A stretch of DNA of 64,000 nucleotides, from positions 34,718 to 98,717 of the forward strand of contig JACOEH010000015.1 of assembly GCA_024998685.1 (NCBI GenBank). Reading direction: 5' to 3'. Below the pieces are notes generated by a model. It saw only the letters and a list, made by a program, of their open reading frames with translations, was not told where the DNA came from and did no database searches. The stretch is from Nitrospira sp. (lineage in GTDB: Bacteria > Nitrospirota > Nitrospiria > Nitrospirales > Nitrospiraceae). Of the stretch, positions 26,358-36,448 are shown piece after piece (positions within the stretch are counted from its first letter, which is position 1; the number at the start of each line of letters is the position of its first letter). The position numbers were made by a program, and so were the translations under genes.

Positions 26358-27215
26358 CTACGCGGCCATAGCGCGAGGCTGGATAACCGCCAAGGTCTCT
26401 TGCAGCTGGGCACAGGCGTCCGTGAGCAGTGCCGGGAGGTTGGCCGGCATAACCCGTGTGGCGGTGACGGCATGGGGGTTAAACGGGAATGTAGCAGGTC
26501 TCCGACTCGGCTCGAGTTCTTCGTAGTCGGCGACGACGCCGGCCAGATGGACGATAGACGCATGAATGATGAATTCACCGGCGTCGTTTGGGCTTAGTTG
26601 GCAGCGAATGGCCTGTTCAATCTGCACGGGCATACCCCAAGATCGAATGAGTTCGGCCCCCACTTCCGCGAAGTCGCACCCAATGTTGGACTGTTCCACT
26701 TCCGCCAGGGATGTTCCGAGATAGCCCGCTTCGATGAGAGCAGACTGGGCCCGTTGCGGAACGGTCTGATAGAGGACAAGGTGGCCAATATCGCGTAGCA
26801 GGCCTTCGATGAAAAATCGCTCGCTGTCGTTGATGCCACAGGACTTCGCGATCTTGCCGGCGAGCAGGGCGCAGAGCACACTTTTGCGCCAGAACTTGGG
26901 GACATCCATCAGTTGAATCGGCATCCCGGCGAAGGTCCGTCCGACGGTCGTGGCGGTGACGAGATCATTGATGGCTTGCATCCCAACGATGTTGACGGCG
27001 CGGGTGACGGTGTCGATCTGTTTGGGAAACTCATAGAGCGGGCTGTTGACGATGCGGAGAAGTCTGGCTGAGATGGCCGGATCCAGCTTGAGGACGTCGG
27101 CAAGGTCGGCCATGGTTGAATCGGGGTTGTCCACCACTTCCCGTACGCGGAAGTAAATCTCAGGCAACGTGAAGACGGTGGTGCAGGACTGGACCAATTC
27201 ACTCGCCGATGGCAT
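26358..27215 (-). CDS. HDOD-domain signalling protein
   Basis: A 285-residue single-domain HDOD protein, starting at ATG behind AAAGGA. The pattern is STMADLADVLKLDPAISARL, LYEFPKQIDTVTRAVNIVG, FFIEGLLRDIGHLVLYQ and a helical C-terminus. HD is replaced by RDIGH, typical of HDOD. It probably acts with two-component or c-di-GMP signalling outputs. It is not part of an obvious operon; its neighbour upstream is the fic remnant region. Confidence 0.88.
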   Translation of the reverse strand: MPSASELVQSCTTVFTLPEIYFRVREVVDNPDSTMADLADVLKLDPAISARLLRIVNSPLYEFPKQIDTVTRAVNIVGMQAINDLVTATTVGRTFAGMPIQLMDVPKFWRKSVLCALLAGKIAKSCGINDSERFFIEGLLRDIGHLVLYQTVPQRAQSALIEAGYLGTSLAEVEQSNIGCDFAEVGAELIRSWGMPVQIEQAIRCQLSPNDAGEFIIHASIVHLAGVVADYEELEPSRRPATFPFNPHAVTATRVMPANLPALLTDACAQLQETLAVIQPRAMAA

Positions 27216-27358
27216 GGTGGGGTCCTTTCAGTTGTGACCGGCTTCCGCTCTCATTATCGGTTACTATTGGTCAGGACCATAGAGGAAACGGCCGGAAGAG
27301 AGAGAGATTCCATGTGATCAAGCAGAATCAAAGGTGCCGAGAGTCTATTGTAGGCTCA

Positions 27359-27387
27359 TGAGCCGAATATGCAATCAATTCGGCTCA
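27359..27387 (+). promoter_or_regulatory. Fic-type operator before the fic remnant
   Basis: TGAGCCGAAT (27359-27368) and ATTCGGCTCA (27378-27387) form an inverted repeat with nine bases between. It is nearly the same as the pair before the intact fic gene (eight bases between). An overlapping palindrome GGCTCATGAGCC spans 27353-27364. Confidence 0.65.
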
Positions 27388-27423
27388 ACTTGCAGACACC
27401 ATCGAGACGAATAGGGATATAGT

Positions 27424-27750
27424 TTGACGGGATCGCTTTTCGAGGAGATGCGGTTTGGCCGACACCGAATGATTATACAGGGCCATCGGCATATCGCAGC
27501 CGGTTGCTGGAGAATGCACGGCGAACCGATGCAAGCGGTCTCCTGGCTGATTGGGCATGAACGCGTGCATTTCGAGACGCCACCGTCTTCGCAAGTACCG
27601 GAAGAAATGCAGCGAACATTCAGTGGTTCAACGACACCACCCGTGCGGTCAATCTTCGCGCGATGAGCCGTCACGGCTAGGCGCTATTTGCAGGATTTGG
27701 CCAGGAAGCGTATTTTCGTGCCCGGTCGAGAGATCATATCTGTAGGCCGT
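27424..27750 (+). pseudogene. fic remnant: internal deletion, catalytic motif lost
   Basis: The frame from 27424 matches the middle of the intact Fic protein: LFEEMRFGRHRMIIQGHRHI against LFEWHRMIMAGHRYI, then GHERVHFETPPSSQVPEEM against GHETVHFEAPPSSIVPHEM. After about 27620 the sequence jumps to the C-terminal winged-helix end (RYLQDLARKRIFVPGRE against RDLQDLAKKGIFAPTGS). The DUF4172 start, the HPFxxGNGR motif and most of the Fic fold are missing. An operator still lies upstream. Confidence 0.82.
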
Positions 27751-27799
27751 TAAAGAACGAGCGTATAACCTCTCCAATTCAGAAAGCACCGGGATTGCC

Positions 27800-29071
27800 G
27801 TGTTGAAGGATGAACAAGCTGTCTCGCTATTAAGAAGAGCAGAAACAGTCCTTCAACAGCAATTGCCTATTCTCAGAGGCCACCTTGCCAAGGCAGAACA
27901 TCGGTCAGGTGCATTATGGGAACTTCTCGTCATAGACGAGGCTTCCCGCCTTGGACAAATCGATTATGAACCTCATGATGCTGGTAGAAGTCCCGATTTG
28001 CAACTTCACTTACCAAACAGTCGAAGCATCTGGCTTGAAGCCACGTTCCTATACCAGAGTTTCTGGGAGCAAGAGCGCGTATCTAATGAACTCATTAGAT
28101 GGATCTATGGGGAAGCAGTTCGCCACGGAATAGATTGTCCAAAAATTGAATATCGGTTAGATGGTGACCCAAATAACCTTGATGGACCTAAACGGAATCT
28201 TCCCGCGTTGCATGAGATTAAGAGGTGTATGAAGGAGGCAGGGTTATTGAAGTGGTTTAAAAGCATTCAGTCACAACCACTCGAACAGCACAATTTTGCA
28301 CCATCACAATATTCACTCACCCTCTACTACCGACCTCATGCAGTTGGTCGGTACGTTTCAGGTGGAGGCCTAGTTCAAGAGACTCCTAAGACTATAACTA
28401 GACATGCTGTATACATAAAGATGCGAGAAAAAGCTAAACAGTGCAAAGTTGTCGGTGGGCCAAACCTCATTCTCATAGGCAGTGATCAAAGCTCAGCGGT
28501 CTCATCCCTGGCCAGTCCTGGACTTCCTACTTTTCAGAAGGCTGTCATGGCAGCTTTCGCTGCAGAAAGCTCTTTATCCGCAGTAATCATTGTTCAGATA
28601 GGGACTCCATCAGCTGGAGTGTTTGAGCGACCAGCACGACGAGCGCGCGCTGAGCTTTTCGTGAACCCATACGCTGCTTCCCCCCTCACACAGCAAGAAA
28701 CAGACTTGTTCCGTACCATGAACTTCAATCGCTGGAGATACACTTACCCATTGGACAAGTGGGAACACCAAGACAATGACCCGCATAGAAGCATTACGGG
28801 AACACTTACCTACAAGATGAGAGACGAGAAAATGGAGCTAGAAATACCAGCGAATATAGTTGTACAAGCCCTTGCAGGACAAACGACTCTAGCCAAGGCC
28901 TTTTCACTAAAGGAGGATGATCCTGTAGTGCAGGCCCTCAGAAGTGGTTGGCTTATAGAGTCTTGCTCGATGAAAGAAAGCGATGTAGAAGCTGCAGAAT
29001 CAACCAAAGTTATCTTGCGCATGACTCCGCCACTGCCTTCCATGTACTGGCCTGAAAAGCGCAAGAATTAG
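27800..29071 (+). CDS. Unknown protein with a possible PD-(D/E)xK nuclease-like core
   Basis: A 423-residue soluble protein, probably starting at GTG (TTG directly after is an alternative). I recognise no named family. Residues about 35-85 (GALWELLVIDEASRLGQIDY ... SPDLQLHL ... SIWLEATFLYQ) have the E...PD...ExT spacing of restriction-endonuclease-like folds, with Thr where Lys is usual. A later part (AVYIKMREKAKQCKVVGGPN, SAVIIVQIGTPS) resembles the back half of such domains. The DNA is AT-richer than its neighbours, and a decayed fic copy precedes it, which suggests acquisition by transfer. It could be a defence gene; this is inference. Confidence 0.65.
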   Translation: MLKDEQAVSLLRRAETVLQQQLPILRGHLAKAEHRSGALWELLVIDEASRLGQIDYEPHDAGRSPDLQLHLPNSRSIWLEATFLYQSFWEQERVSNELIRWIYGEAVRHGIDCPKIEYRLDGDPNNLDGPKRNLPALHEIKRCMKEAGLLKWFKSIQSQPLEQHNFAPSQYSLTLYYRPHAVGRYVSGGGLVQETPKTITRHAVYIKMREKAKQCKVVGGPNLILIGSDQSSAVSSLASPGLPTFQKAVMAAFAAESSLSAVIIVQIGTPSAGVFERPARRARAELFVNPYAASPLTQQETDLFRTMNFNRWRYTYPLDKWEHQDNDPHRSITGTLTYKMRDEKMELEIPANIVVQALAGQTTLAKAFSLKEDDPVVQALRSGWLIESCSMKESDVEAAESTKVILRMTPPLPSMYWPEKRKN

Positions 29072-29161
29072 TGCGAAGAAAGAGTGGGGTCTTTTTCAAT
29101 TTTGGCTTTGGTGCATTTCTGATCTGCCGCTTATTATGCGCGACAGGCATCTCGCTTCATG

Positions 29162-30997
29162 CTAGGGTTGCGTGCTGCTGATCGCCTGGGCGCGTTTCTC
29201 GTCCAATTCCGCCCAGCGGGCGTAGAGACGCTCAACATCGGCCTGCGCGGCGTGAAGTGTTGTATACCGCTCTTGCAAATCAGCGGCGGAAGACGCGATG
29301 GAGGGATCATTTGCCGAAACTTGGCAGGCAGCTACCCGCTCTTCGGCTTTCTGAATCGCGACTTCGATCTGATCCCATTCCTTTTGCTCTTTGTACGACA
29401 ATCCTTTCCGTTTGGACGATCCCGCCGGCGCGGAGCTCTCCTTTGAGATCTGAGATTTCCTCTCCTCCACCGTTTTTCTCGACTGCGCAGCTTCCCATTG
29501 GGCATAGTCGGCAAACCACTCGGCGTGGCCTGTCCCATCGAGCGCCAGCAGCCTGGTGGAGACACGGTCTAAAAGCCACCGATCGTGCGTCACCAAAACC
29601 AGCGCGCCGGTAAATTCCAGCAAACTGTCTTCCAGCACATCAAGCGTCGGGATATCCAAATCGTTGGTCGGCTCATCAAGGAGCAAGAGATCCGCAGGCT
29701 CAAGTATAAGACGCGCGATCAGCAACCTTGCCTGCTCGCCGCCTGACAATCGAGAGACCGGCAGATCCAGCTGCTCCGGCTTGAAAAGAAAGCGCTTGGC
29801 CCATGAGACCAGATGTACGGACCGATCCTGGTACACGACGGCATCGCCGCCGGCTGGGGCAAGGGCGCGCCGCAACGTGGCTTGCTGGTCCAATGACTCG
29901 CGGTGTTGCTCGAAGGTCACCACGCGAAGCCGATCGGCACGAGTGATGGTGCCACTATCCGGCTCTACTGTGCCGGCTACGAGCTTGAGGACGGTTGTTT
30001 TGCCGCCACCGTTGGGGCCAAGAAGGCCAATCCGCTCCCCCGGACCTAACAACATATCTACGCCCGATACAATCAGCTTCCCGCCCAGAGATTTCTCAAC
30101 CTCTTTTGCGACCAGTAACTGCTTGGATCTTCGTCCAGAGGCTGTGAAGTCGATCCCGGCCGATGTATTCCCCTGCCGCGACTCCATATCGTTTAGCTCG
30201 TTAATCAACCGACCGGCCTGATCGATCCTGGCCTTGGCTTTAGTCGTGCGGGCTTTCGGCCCGCGTCTCAGCCACTCCACTTCCCGCCGCACTCGATTGG
30301 CGAGCGAGGCCTGATAGTCGGCCTGCGCCCGTAATGCCGCATCGCGCTGCTCCAAAAACTCGCTGTACCGACCGTTTGCTTGAAAGACGCCATCGGCGTA
30401 TCGGCGATTCAATTCCCAAATTCGCGTGGTCACCGACTCCAAGAATCGCCGATCATGGCTGACGACGATGAAAGCGTGGGGTTCGGTTTTCAACAGACCT
30501 TCAAGCCAGAGGATGCCTTCGACATCTAGATGGTTGGTCGGCTCGTCCATGAGCAGTACGTCCGGTTCCAACATCAGCGACCGCGCGATCGCCAGCCGCT
30601 TCTTCCATCCACCCGACAGCGTTGAGACGGACTGGTCCGAGCGGGTGAACCCGCCGAGGCTGAGGGCTTTGGCAAGGCGTGCTCCCTGCTCATGTAGGTC
30701 CAGTCCCTCGTCTAGAAGAACTTGAGACAACGTTTCTTCGACCGAGTGTTGCGCACCAAACGAGGACTCTTGCGGCACATAGCCGATACGGAGCTGCCGC
30801 CGCACCGACCTGGTGCCACAATCCGGGGTCTCTAGACCGGCGAGGATCTTGAGCAACGTCGATTTCCCAGAACCGTTGGGACCGATGAGTCCGACGTGAT
30901 CCCCTTCGCAGAGTCCCAGCGACAGGTCGGTAAACAACGGCTTCACTCCATAGCTTTTCCCAAGGGATTCGCAACTGAGCAGCATGATTGGTGGCAT
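29162..30997 (-). CDS. ABC-F family ATPase (Uup-like)
   Basis: About 611 residues with two ABC ATPase domains and no membrane part. Domain 1 has Walker A GPNGSGKST, signature LSGGWKKRLAIA and Walker B LLMDEPTNHLD. Domain 2 has GPNGGGKTT, LSGGEQARLLIA and LLLDEPTNDLD. The linker between is Arg/Lys-rich and helical. The C-terminus (KGLSYKEQKEWDQIEVAIQK) is the coiled coil typical of Uup. ABC-F proteins act on ribosomes; Uup also affects DNA stability. The start at 30997 is chosen because the upstream extension is not conserved in type, although its ribosome binding site is weak. Confidence 0.9.
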   Translation of the reverse strand: MPPIMLLSCESLGKSYGVKPLFTDLSLGLCEGDHVGLIGPNGSGKSTLLKILAGLETPDCGTRSVRRQLRIGYVPQESSFGAQHSVEETLSQVLLDEGLDLHEQGARLAKALSLGGFTRSDQSVSTLSGGWKKRLAIARSLMLEPDVLLMDEPTNHLDVEGILWLEGLLKTEPHAFIVVSHDRRFLESVTTRIWELNRRYADGVFQANGRYSEFLEQRDAALRAQADYQASLANRVRREVEWLRRGPKARTTKAKARIDQAGRLINELNDMESRQGNTSAGIDFTASGRRSKQLLVAKEVEKSLGGKLIVSGVDMLLGPGERIGLLGPNGGGKTTVLKLVAGTVEPDSGTITRADRLRVVTFEQHRESLDQQATLRRALAPAGGDAVVYQDRSVHLVSWAKRFLFKPEQLDLPVSRLSGGEQARLLIARLILEPADLLLLDEPTNDLDIPTLDVLEDSLLEFTGALVLVTHDRWLLDRVSTRLLALDGTGHAEWFADYAQWEAAQSRKTVEERKSQISKESSAPAGSSKRKGLSYKEQKEWDQIEVAIQKAEERVAACQVSANDPSIASSAADLQERYTTLHAAQADVERLYARWAELDEKRAQAISSTQP

Positions 30998-31078
30998 GAC
31001 GGCAATGTACCTGATCGGAGCGCTAGCAGGCTTTTCGGCAAACTTTTCGCGACCTACTAGCAACTAGCTGTACGAAGA

Positions 31079-31840
31079 CTATGGAGTTTTTTGCTCTTCG
31101 AAGGCGCGAAGGAGATCGGAGACTGAAAGTACCCCGATGATCGTGGCATCGGCAGTCACCGGCAGGTGTCGGATGCTCTGCTTCTTCATCAGCGACATGG
31201 CCTCGGCGAGTGGCTCGTCTTCTTCAATCGTAACAAGCGGCCGGCTCATGCAAGTGCCGACGGTCGTGGTGTTCGGGTCAAGCCCTTTTGCAATGGCTTT
31301 GCGTGTCAGGTCTGAATCGGTGACGATGCCGATATACCGCGACCCATCGTCGATGATCAACGAGCCGACTTTATGCTTTTGCAAAAGCTGCCCCGCTTGT
31401 TTGATCGTCGCTTCCTTGTGAATGCTCCGCACGTCATGTGACATATACTCTTCAACAAGTGCCGTCTCGATCCCCTTCTTTTTTCTTGTTGCCTGCAGCC
31501 GTCGACGTAATTCGAGATCTGCCAGACAGCTTTCCAACACTTGACGGCGCTGTTGGAGGCTCTCGCGTTCAATATTGTGAGTTCCGCTTTCCTGCGCTTC
31601 TTCAGGCAACAGTGCCGATTCACCCGTCTTTGCAAAGAAGTAGGCCTCAGATTCGTCCGATGCCGCGCCGAAGACCTGGCTGATCAGCTCTTCCGCCGCT
31701 TCGTCGAAATCTTCAAGCGAAGCAGACCCTCGTTTACGCGAGAGGAAGGGTTGAAATTTTACGAGCTGCTGCTTGAACCGCTCGACATATCGATCGAGGA
31801 TATCACTCCGTGTCAACCCTGTACGAATTCGCTTCGGCAT
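31079..31840 (-). CDS. Protein with tandem CBS domains
   Basis: A 253-residue protein. The N-terminal half is helical and charged without a known domain. The C-terminal half is a Bateman module: VEEYMSHDVRSIHKEATIKQ ... GSRYIGIVTDSDL and VGTCMSRPLVTIEEDEPLAE ... IIGVLSVSDLLRAF. CBS pairs bind adenosine nucleotides and often regulate enzymes or channels. It lies 81 bases before the ABC-F gene on the same strand. Confidence 0.85.
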   Translation of the reverse strand: MPKRIRTGLTRSDILDRYVERFKQQLVKFQPFLSRKRGSASLEDFDEAAEELISQVFGAASDESEAYFFAKTGESALLPEEAQESGTHNIERESLQQRRQVLESCLADLELRRRLQATRKKKGIETALVEEYMSHDVRSIHKEATIKQAGQLLQKHKVGSLIIDDGSRYIGIVTDSDLTRKAIAKGLDPNTTTVGTCMSRPLVTIEEDEPLAEAMSLMKKQSIRHLPVTADATIIGVLSVSDLLRAFEEQKTP

Positions 31841-32025
31841 GGTATTCCTCCCGGTTGTGAGCGCGAGAATAACCTATGTGAAGATAACGCTCAAGAGGTT
31901 CCTGAGGCGCATCGTTCGGCATCGTCTTATCTCAATTTTTGCCGCTTGATTTTTTGCTGCGCTCCCCTTATGTCATTCAAACAGAATCGCGCCGGCTGGT
32001 TCGCCCGGTTTCCAGATCTACTGCC

Positions 32026-32415
32026 ATGAAGGGATTGGTATTCATTGTCCTGATGCTGCTGGATTCCGGCCAGCTCTATGCGGAATGGGAGGCCCTCGAG
32101 AAACAATATCAACCTACCGGTCTTGAGACTCTCTACTTCGATCCGGGGACGATTCATCGAGAGAGAACCCGCGCCACCCTCTGGCAACTAACGGATCTCA
32201 AGTGGAACAGCACAACACGATACCTGTCCTTCAAGACTCAGAAGGAATTTGACTGCGAGCAGTATCGCGTTCGCGTGCTACAAGTCATTGAATTTTCTCG
32301 GCAGATGGGCACCGGCCGATCAGCCTCCGGCTACATCGAAAGCGGGAATTGGCAGCCGGTAGAACAGCACAGCGGCAATCATGTGCTTTGGAAGACGGCC
32401 TGCGGGAAACGCTGA
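32026..32415 (+). CDS. Secreted protein of the surface-adhesin E type
   Basis: A 129-residue protein with a signal peptide (MKGLVFIVLMLLDSGQLYA). The mature part has the surface-adhesin E pattern: a strand pair (LETLYFDPGTIHRERTRATL), WQLTDLK, KEFDCEQYRVRVLQVIEFS and a closing Cys (LWKTACGKR), with two Cys for one disulfide. The fold is a small beta domain in the periplasm or on the surface. The start at 32026 gives a clean signal; the upstream extension does not. It stands alone between minus-strand genes. Confidence 0.7.
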   Translation: MKGLVFIVLMLLDSGQLYAEWEALEKQYQPTGLETLYFDPGTIHRERTRATLWQLTDLKWNSTTRYLSFKTQKEFDCEQYRVRVLQVIEFSRQMGTGRSASGYIESGNWQPVEQHSGNHVLWKTACGKR

Positions 32416-32458
32416 CCCTCCACGTATCTATCTTGCGCCAATCTACGGCTCTCGGAGG

Positions 32459-33868
32459 CTAGACATCGTAATAGAGAAAGAACTCGTACGGGTGCGGCCG
32501 CAAGCGCATCTGATCGATTTCCTTGCTCCGCTTATAGCCGATCCAGGCTTCGATCAGATCCCCGGTAAACACTTCTCCTTTGAACAGAAACTGGTGATCC
32601 TTTTCTAAACTATTGATCGCTTCCTCAAGACTCCCGGGCATGGTCGGGATGCCGGCAGCTTCCTTCGGGTCGAGATCATACAGGTCTTTTTCTGCCGGTT
32701 CGCCCGGGTTGATCTTGTTTTGAATGCCGTCGAGCCCCGCCATGAGCATCGCGGAGAATGCCAAATAGGGATTACAGGATGGATCGGGAAACCGCACTTC
32801 GATACGCTTGGCTTTCGGACTTGGAGAGTACATCGGAATACGGATGCCGGCCGATCGGTTCCGGCTGGAATAGGCCAACAACACCGGCGCTTCGAATCCC
32901 GGGGTGATGCGTTTGTAGGAATTCGTCGTCGGATTCGTAAAGGCCGCCAGCGCCGGCGCATGCTTCAGAATGCCACCGATATAATATAAACAAAGCTGCG
33001 AGATACCGGCATAGTCTTTCCCGGCAAAGAGCGGTTTCCCATCTTTCCAGATACTCTGGTGCGTGTGCATCCCGGATCCGGCATCGCAAAAAAGCGGCTT
33101 CGGCATGAAGGTCACCGTCTTTCCATGTCGGCGCGCCACGTTTTTAACGATGTACTTGTATAACATCATCTTGTCCGCGGTTCGCAAGAGAGAATCAAAT
33201 CGGATATCGATTTCGGCCTGCCCGGCCGACGCCGTCTCGTGATGATGCTTTTCGACCTCGATGCCGACCTTTTCCATTTCCAGGACCATCTCGCTCCGGA
33301 TATCTTGCTGAGTATCGGCCGGAGCCACAGGGAAATACCCTTGCTTGTGCCGGATCTTTCCTCCCAGGTTGATTCCCTCTTGTCCCATGTTCCACGCGCC
33401 TTCCTCCGAGTCGACATAGTAGAAGCCGCTATGGCTGGTTTGATCGTAACGGGCATGATCGAAGATAAAGAATTCCGCTTCCGGCCCCCAGAATGAGTTG
33501 TCGCCGATCTTGGTACTCTGAAGATACTTCTCAGCTTTTTGCGCGATGAACCTGGGATCACGGTCGTAATTTTCCCGAGAAATCGGATCCACGACATTTC
33601 CGGTCAAGCTGAGCGTCGGCACTGCAGTGAAAGGATCCAGGTAGGCCGTAGCAGGGTCCGGAACCACTAACAAGTCGCTGTTGTTGATGGCCTTCCAACC
33701 GCGAATCGACGATCCATCGAGTCCGGAACCGTCCTTGAACAGCTCTTCCTTCAGCTCGCTCACAGGGATGGTCATATGTTGCCAGACACCCGGCAAATCG
33801 ACGAATTTCAGATCGACCATCTGGACCCTGTGCTTCTTGGCGAACTCGAATACCTCACGCACGTTCAT
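32459..33868 (-). CDS. glnA: Glutamine synthetase type I
   Basis: A 469-residue GSI that makes glutamine from glutamate, ammonia and ATP. The N-terminal beta-Grasp domain is followed by the metal/ATP core ([51 protein letters not shown]). The adenylylation loop LYDLDPKEA near residue 398 keeps the Tyr that GlnE modifies in GSI-beta enzymes. The start ATG lies behind GGAGGATG. It is 60 bases after glnB on the same strand, so the two probably form an operon, and the GlnE-like pair at 15.7-19.8 kb would be the modifying enzymes. Confidence 0.97.
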   Translation of the reverse strand: MNVREVFEFAKKHRVQMVDLKFVDLPGVWQHMTIPVSELKEELFKDGSGLDGSSIRGWKAINNSDLLVVPDPATAYLDPFTAVPTLSLTGNVVDPISRENYDRDPRFIAQKAEKYLQSTKIGDNSFWGPEAEFFIFDHARYDQTSHSGFYYVDSEEGAWNMGQEGINLGGKIRHKQGYFPVAPADTQQDIRSEMVLEMEKVGIEVEKHHHETASAGQAEIDIRFDSLLRTADKMMLYKYIVKNVARRHGKTVTFMPKPLFCDAGSGMHTHQSIWKDGKPLFAGKDYAGISQLCLYYIGGILKHAPALAAFTNPTTNSYKRITPGFEAPVLLAYSSRNRSAGIRIPMYSPSPKAKRIEVRFPDPSCNPYLAFSAMLMAGLDGIQNKINPGEPAEKDLYDLDPKEAAGIPTMPGSLEEAINSLEKDHQFLFKGEVFTGDLIEAWIGYKRSKEIDQMRLRPHPYEFFLYYDV

Positions 33869-33928
33869 GCCCCATCCTCCTTTGGAAGCCTCCCGCGATC
33901 ATACGCCACCGCTTGGATCCTTATCCCG

Positions 33929-34616
<688 letters not shown>

Positions 34617-36404
34617 TTATAGCTGCTCAATGCGGTAGCCGTTCGTAATCGGCATCCGTCGGTCCTTGCCGAAGGCGCGATGTGTGATCTTGACACCAAT
34701 GGGAGCTTGACGTCGCTTAAACTCGCTGCTATCGACCATCCTAACCACTCGCGAGACCGTTGCGCGATCAAATCCTGCCTCGACAATTTCATCGAGTGAG
34801 CGGTCTTCTTCTACGTACGCCCGAAGAATGGGATCGAGAACAGTGTATGGTGGAAGAGAATCTTCATCCTTTTGATTCGGCCTCAACTCAGCGGTCGGCG
34901 GTCGGTCCAGAATACGTTTGGGAATCACCGGCGACGGACCGAGCTCATTTCGGAACCTCGCCAGGCCATAAACCATTGTCTTCGGCACGTCCTTAATGGC
35001 GGAGAACCCCCCGGCCATATCGCCGTACAGAGTCGAGTACCCGACGCTCATCTCGCTTTTGTTCCCGGTGGCCAAAACCAGATGCCCGAACTTATTGGAT
35101 ACAGCCATGAGCATATTGCCGCGAATGCGGGCCTGGAGATTTTCCTCAGTGGCGTCTTCCGAACAGTCGACAAATGACGGTGCCAGCGACTTTCGATAGA
35201 CTTCAAATGTCGGAGTAATCGGGATGGTATTTAAGTCGATGCCGAGACACCGTACGAGTTCCACAACATCCTCTTCGCTTTCATGTGAGGTGTACTGAGA
35301 CGGCATAAAAACGCCGAGGACGTACTTGGCACCAAGCGCATCCACAGCGATAGCCGCGGTCACAGCCGAATCGATGCCGCCGCTCAACCCAATCACCGCT
35401 CGCGTAAATCCATTCTTTTGGACATAATCTTTCACGGCCAGTACCAAGGCGCGGTACACCTCTTCAATCCCATCCAACGGCTCTGCTATCTCCGGCACAA
35501 TGCGAGTCCGCTTCTTCTTGTTTATGGCCGTCCCGTTTACTACGAGATGATCGACGGCCGAAACAGCTCTTCCAGTCAATGCCGCCTTTCGCCCATAAGT
35601 CATACGCCCGCGTGAAACGGCATTCACGTTTAAATCGGCCACCAGCAATTCTTCTCGAAACGCGTGACCACGTGCGACCACATTACCGGATTGATCCAGA
35701 ATTAAACTGCTCCCGTCGAAGACCAGCTCGTCCTGGCCTCCCACCATGTTCGTATACGTGACAATGACTCCGTTTTCCCGCGCTCTCGTCGCCAGCATCT
35801 GCTCCCTCAAGCGACTCTTACCGACATGAAAAGGAGAGGCATTGATATTAACGATCACCTCGGCACCAGCCGCTGCTTGTACACGGGTAGGCCCTTCCGG
35901 CAACCAAATATCTTCGCAGATATTCACCCCAATGGTCGTACCGTTGATGAGGAATAACGGGATTCTCCGGCCAGGATGAAAATAACGGCTTTCATCGAAT
36001 ACCCCATAGTTGGGCAAATACCATTTTTTATAACTACCGACTAACTTGCCATCAACAATCAATGCTGCCGCATTGAAAAGTGTTTGTCTGCGGGATGATC
36101 CGATCGAAGACGAGGAGGAATGTGAATCATTTTGATCTTCCTGCCCCACATACCCTACCACGGCAACCAAACCGCGAACAGCGCGGGTAATCTCGTTCAA
36201 GGCCCGTAAGGTATCTGCCACAAACTGCGATTTAAGAAGTAGATCTTCGGGAGGATAACCGGTTATGGCCAGCTCAGGAAATACAACCAGATCGGCCTTG
36301 GCCCTCTTCGCGTCTCGGAGCCAGGTCCTGATACGATAGATGTTGCCGGTCAGGTCTCCGACCGTTGGGTTCATCTGTGCCATCGCGATTCGCAACGTCC
36401 GCAT
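34617..36404 (-). CDS. nadE: Glutamine-dependent NAD+ synthetase
   Basis: A 595-residue two-domain enzyme for the last step of NAD synthesis. The N-terminal nitrilase-like glutaminase has the Glu-Lys-Cys triad in VFPELAITGYPPED, KKWYLPNYGVFDE and GVNICEDIW. The C-terminal synthetase has the ATP-pyrophosphatase loop GLSGGIDSAVTAA and ends with the substrate segments (KSEMSVGYSTLYGDMAGG). It is in the same minus-strand run as aroB (upstream) and glnB (downstream), but a 349-base gap separates it from glnB. Confidence 0.96.
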   Translation of the reverse strand: MRTLRIAMAQMNPTVGDLTGNIYRIRTWLRDAKRAKADLVVFPELAITGYPPEDLLLKSQFVADTLRALNEITRAVRGLVAVVGYVGQEDQNDSHSSSSSIGSSRRQTLFNAAALIVDGKLVGSYKKWYLPNYGVFDESRYFHPGRRIPLFLINGTTIGVNICEDIWLPEGPTRVQAAAGAEVIVNINASPFHVGKSRLREQMLATRARENGVIVTYTNMVGGQDELVFDGSSLILDQSGNVVARGHAFREELLVADLNVNAVSRGRMTYGRKAALTGRAVSAVDHLVVNGTAINKKKRTRIVPEIAEPLDGIEEVYRALVLAVKDYVQKNGFTRAVIGLSGGIDSAVTAAIAVDALGAKYVLGVFMPSQYTSHESEEDVVELVRCLGIDLNTIPITPTFEVYRKSLAPSFVDCSEDATEENLQARIRGNMLMAVSNKFGHLVLATGNKSEMSVGYSTLYGDMAGGFSAIKDVPKTMVYGLARFRNELGPSPVIPKRILDRPPTAELRPNQKDEDSLPPYTVLDPILRAYVEEDRSLDEIVEAGFDRATVSRVVRMVDSSEFKRRQAPIGVKITHRAFGKDRRMPITNGYRIEQL

Positions 36405-36448
36405 ACAGCTTCCGTAAAACCGGCTTATTTCCCATGGCCAAGCGCACT

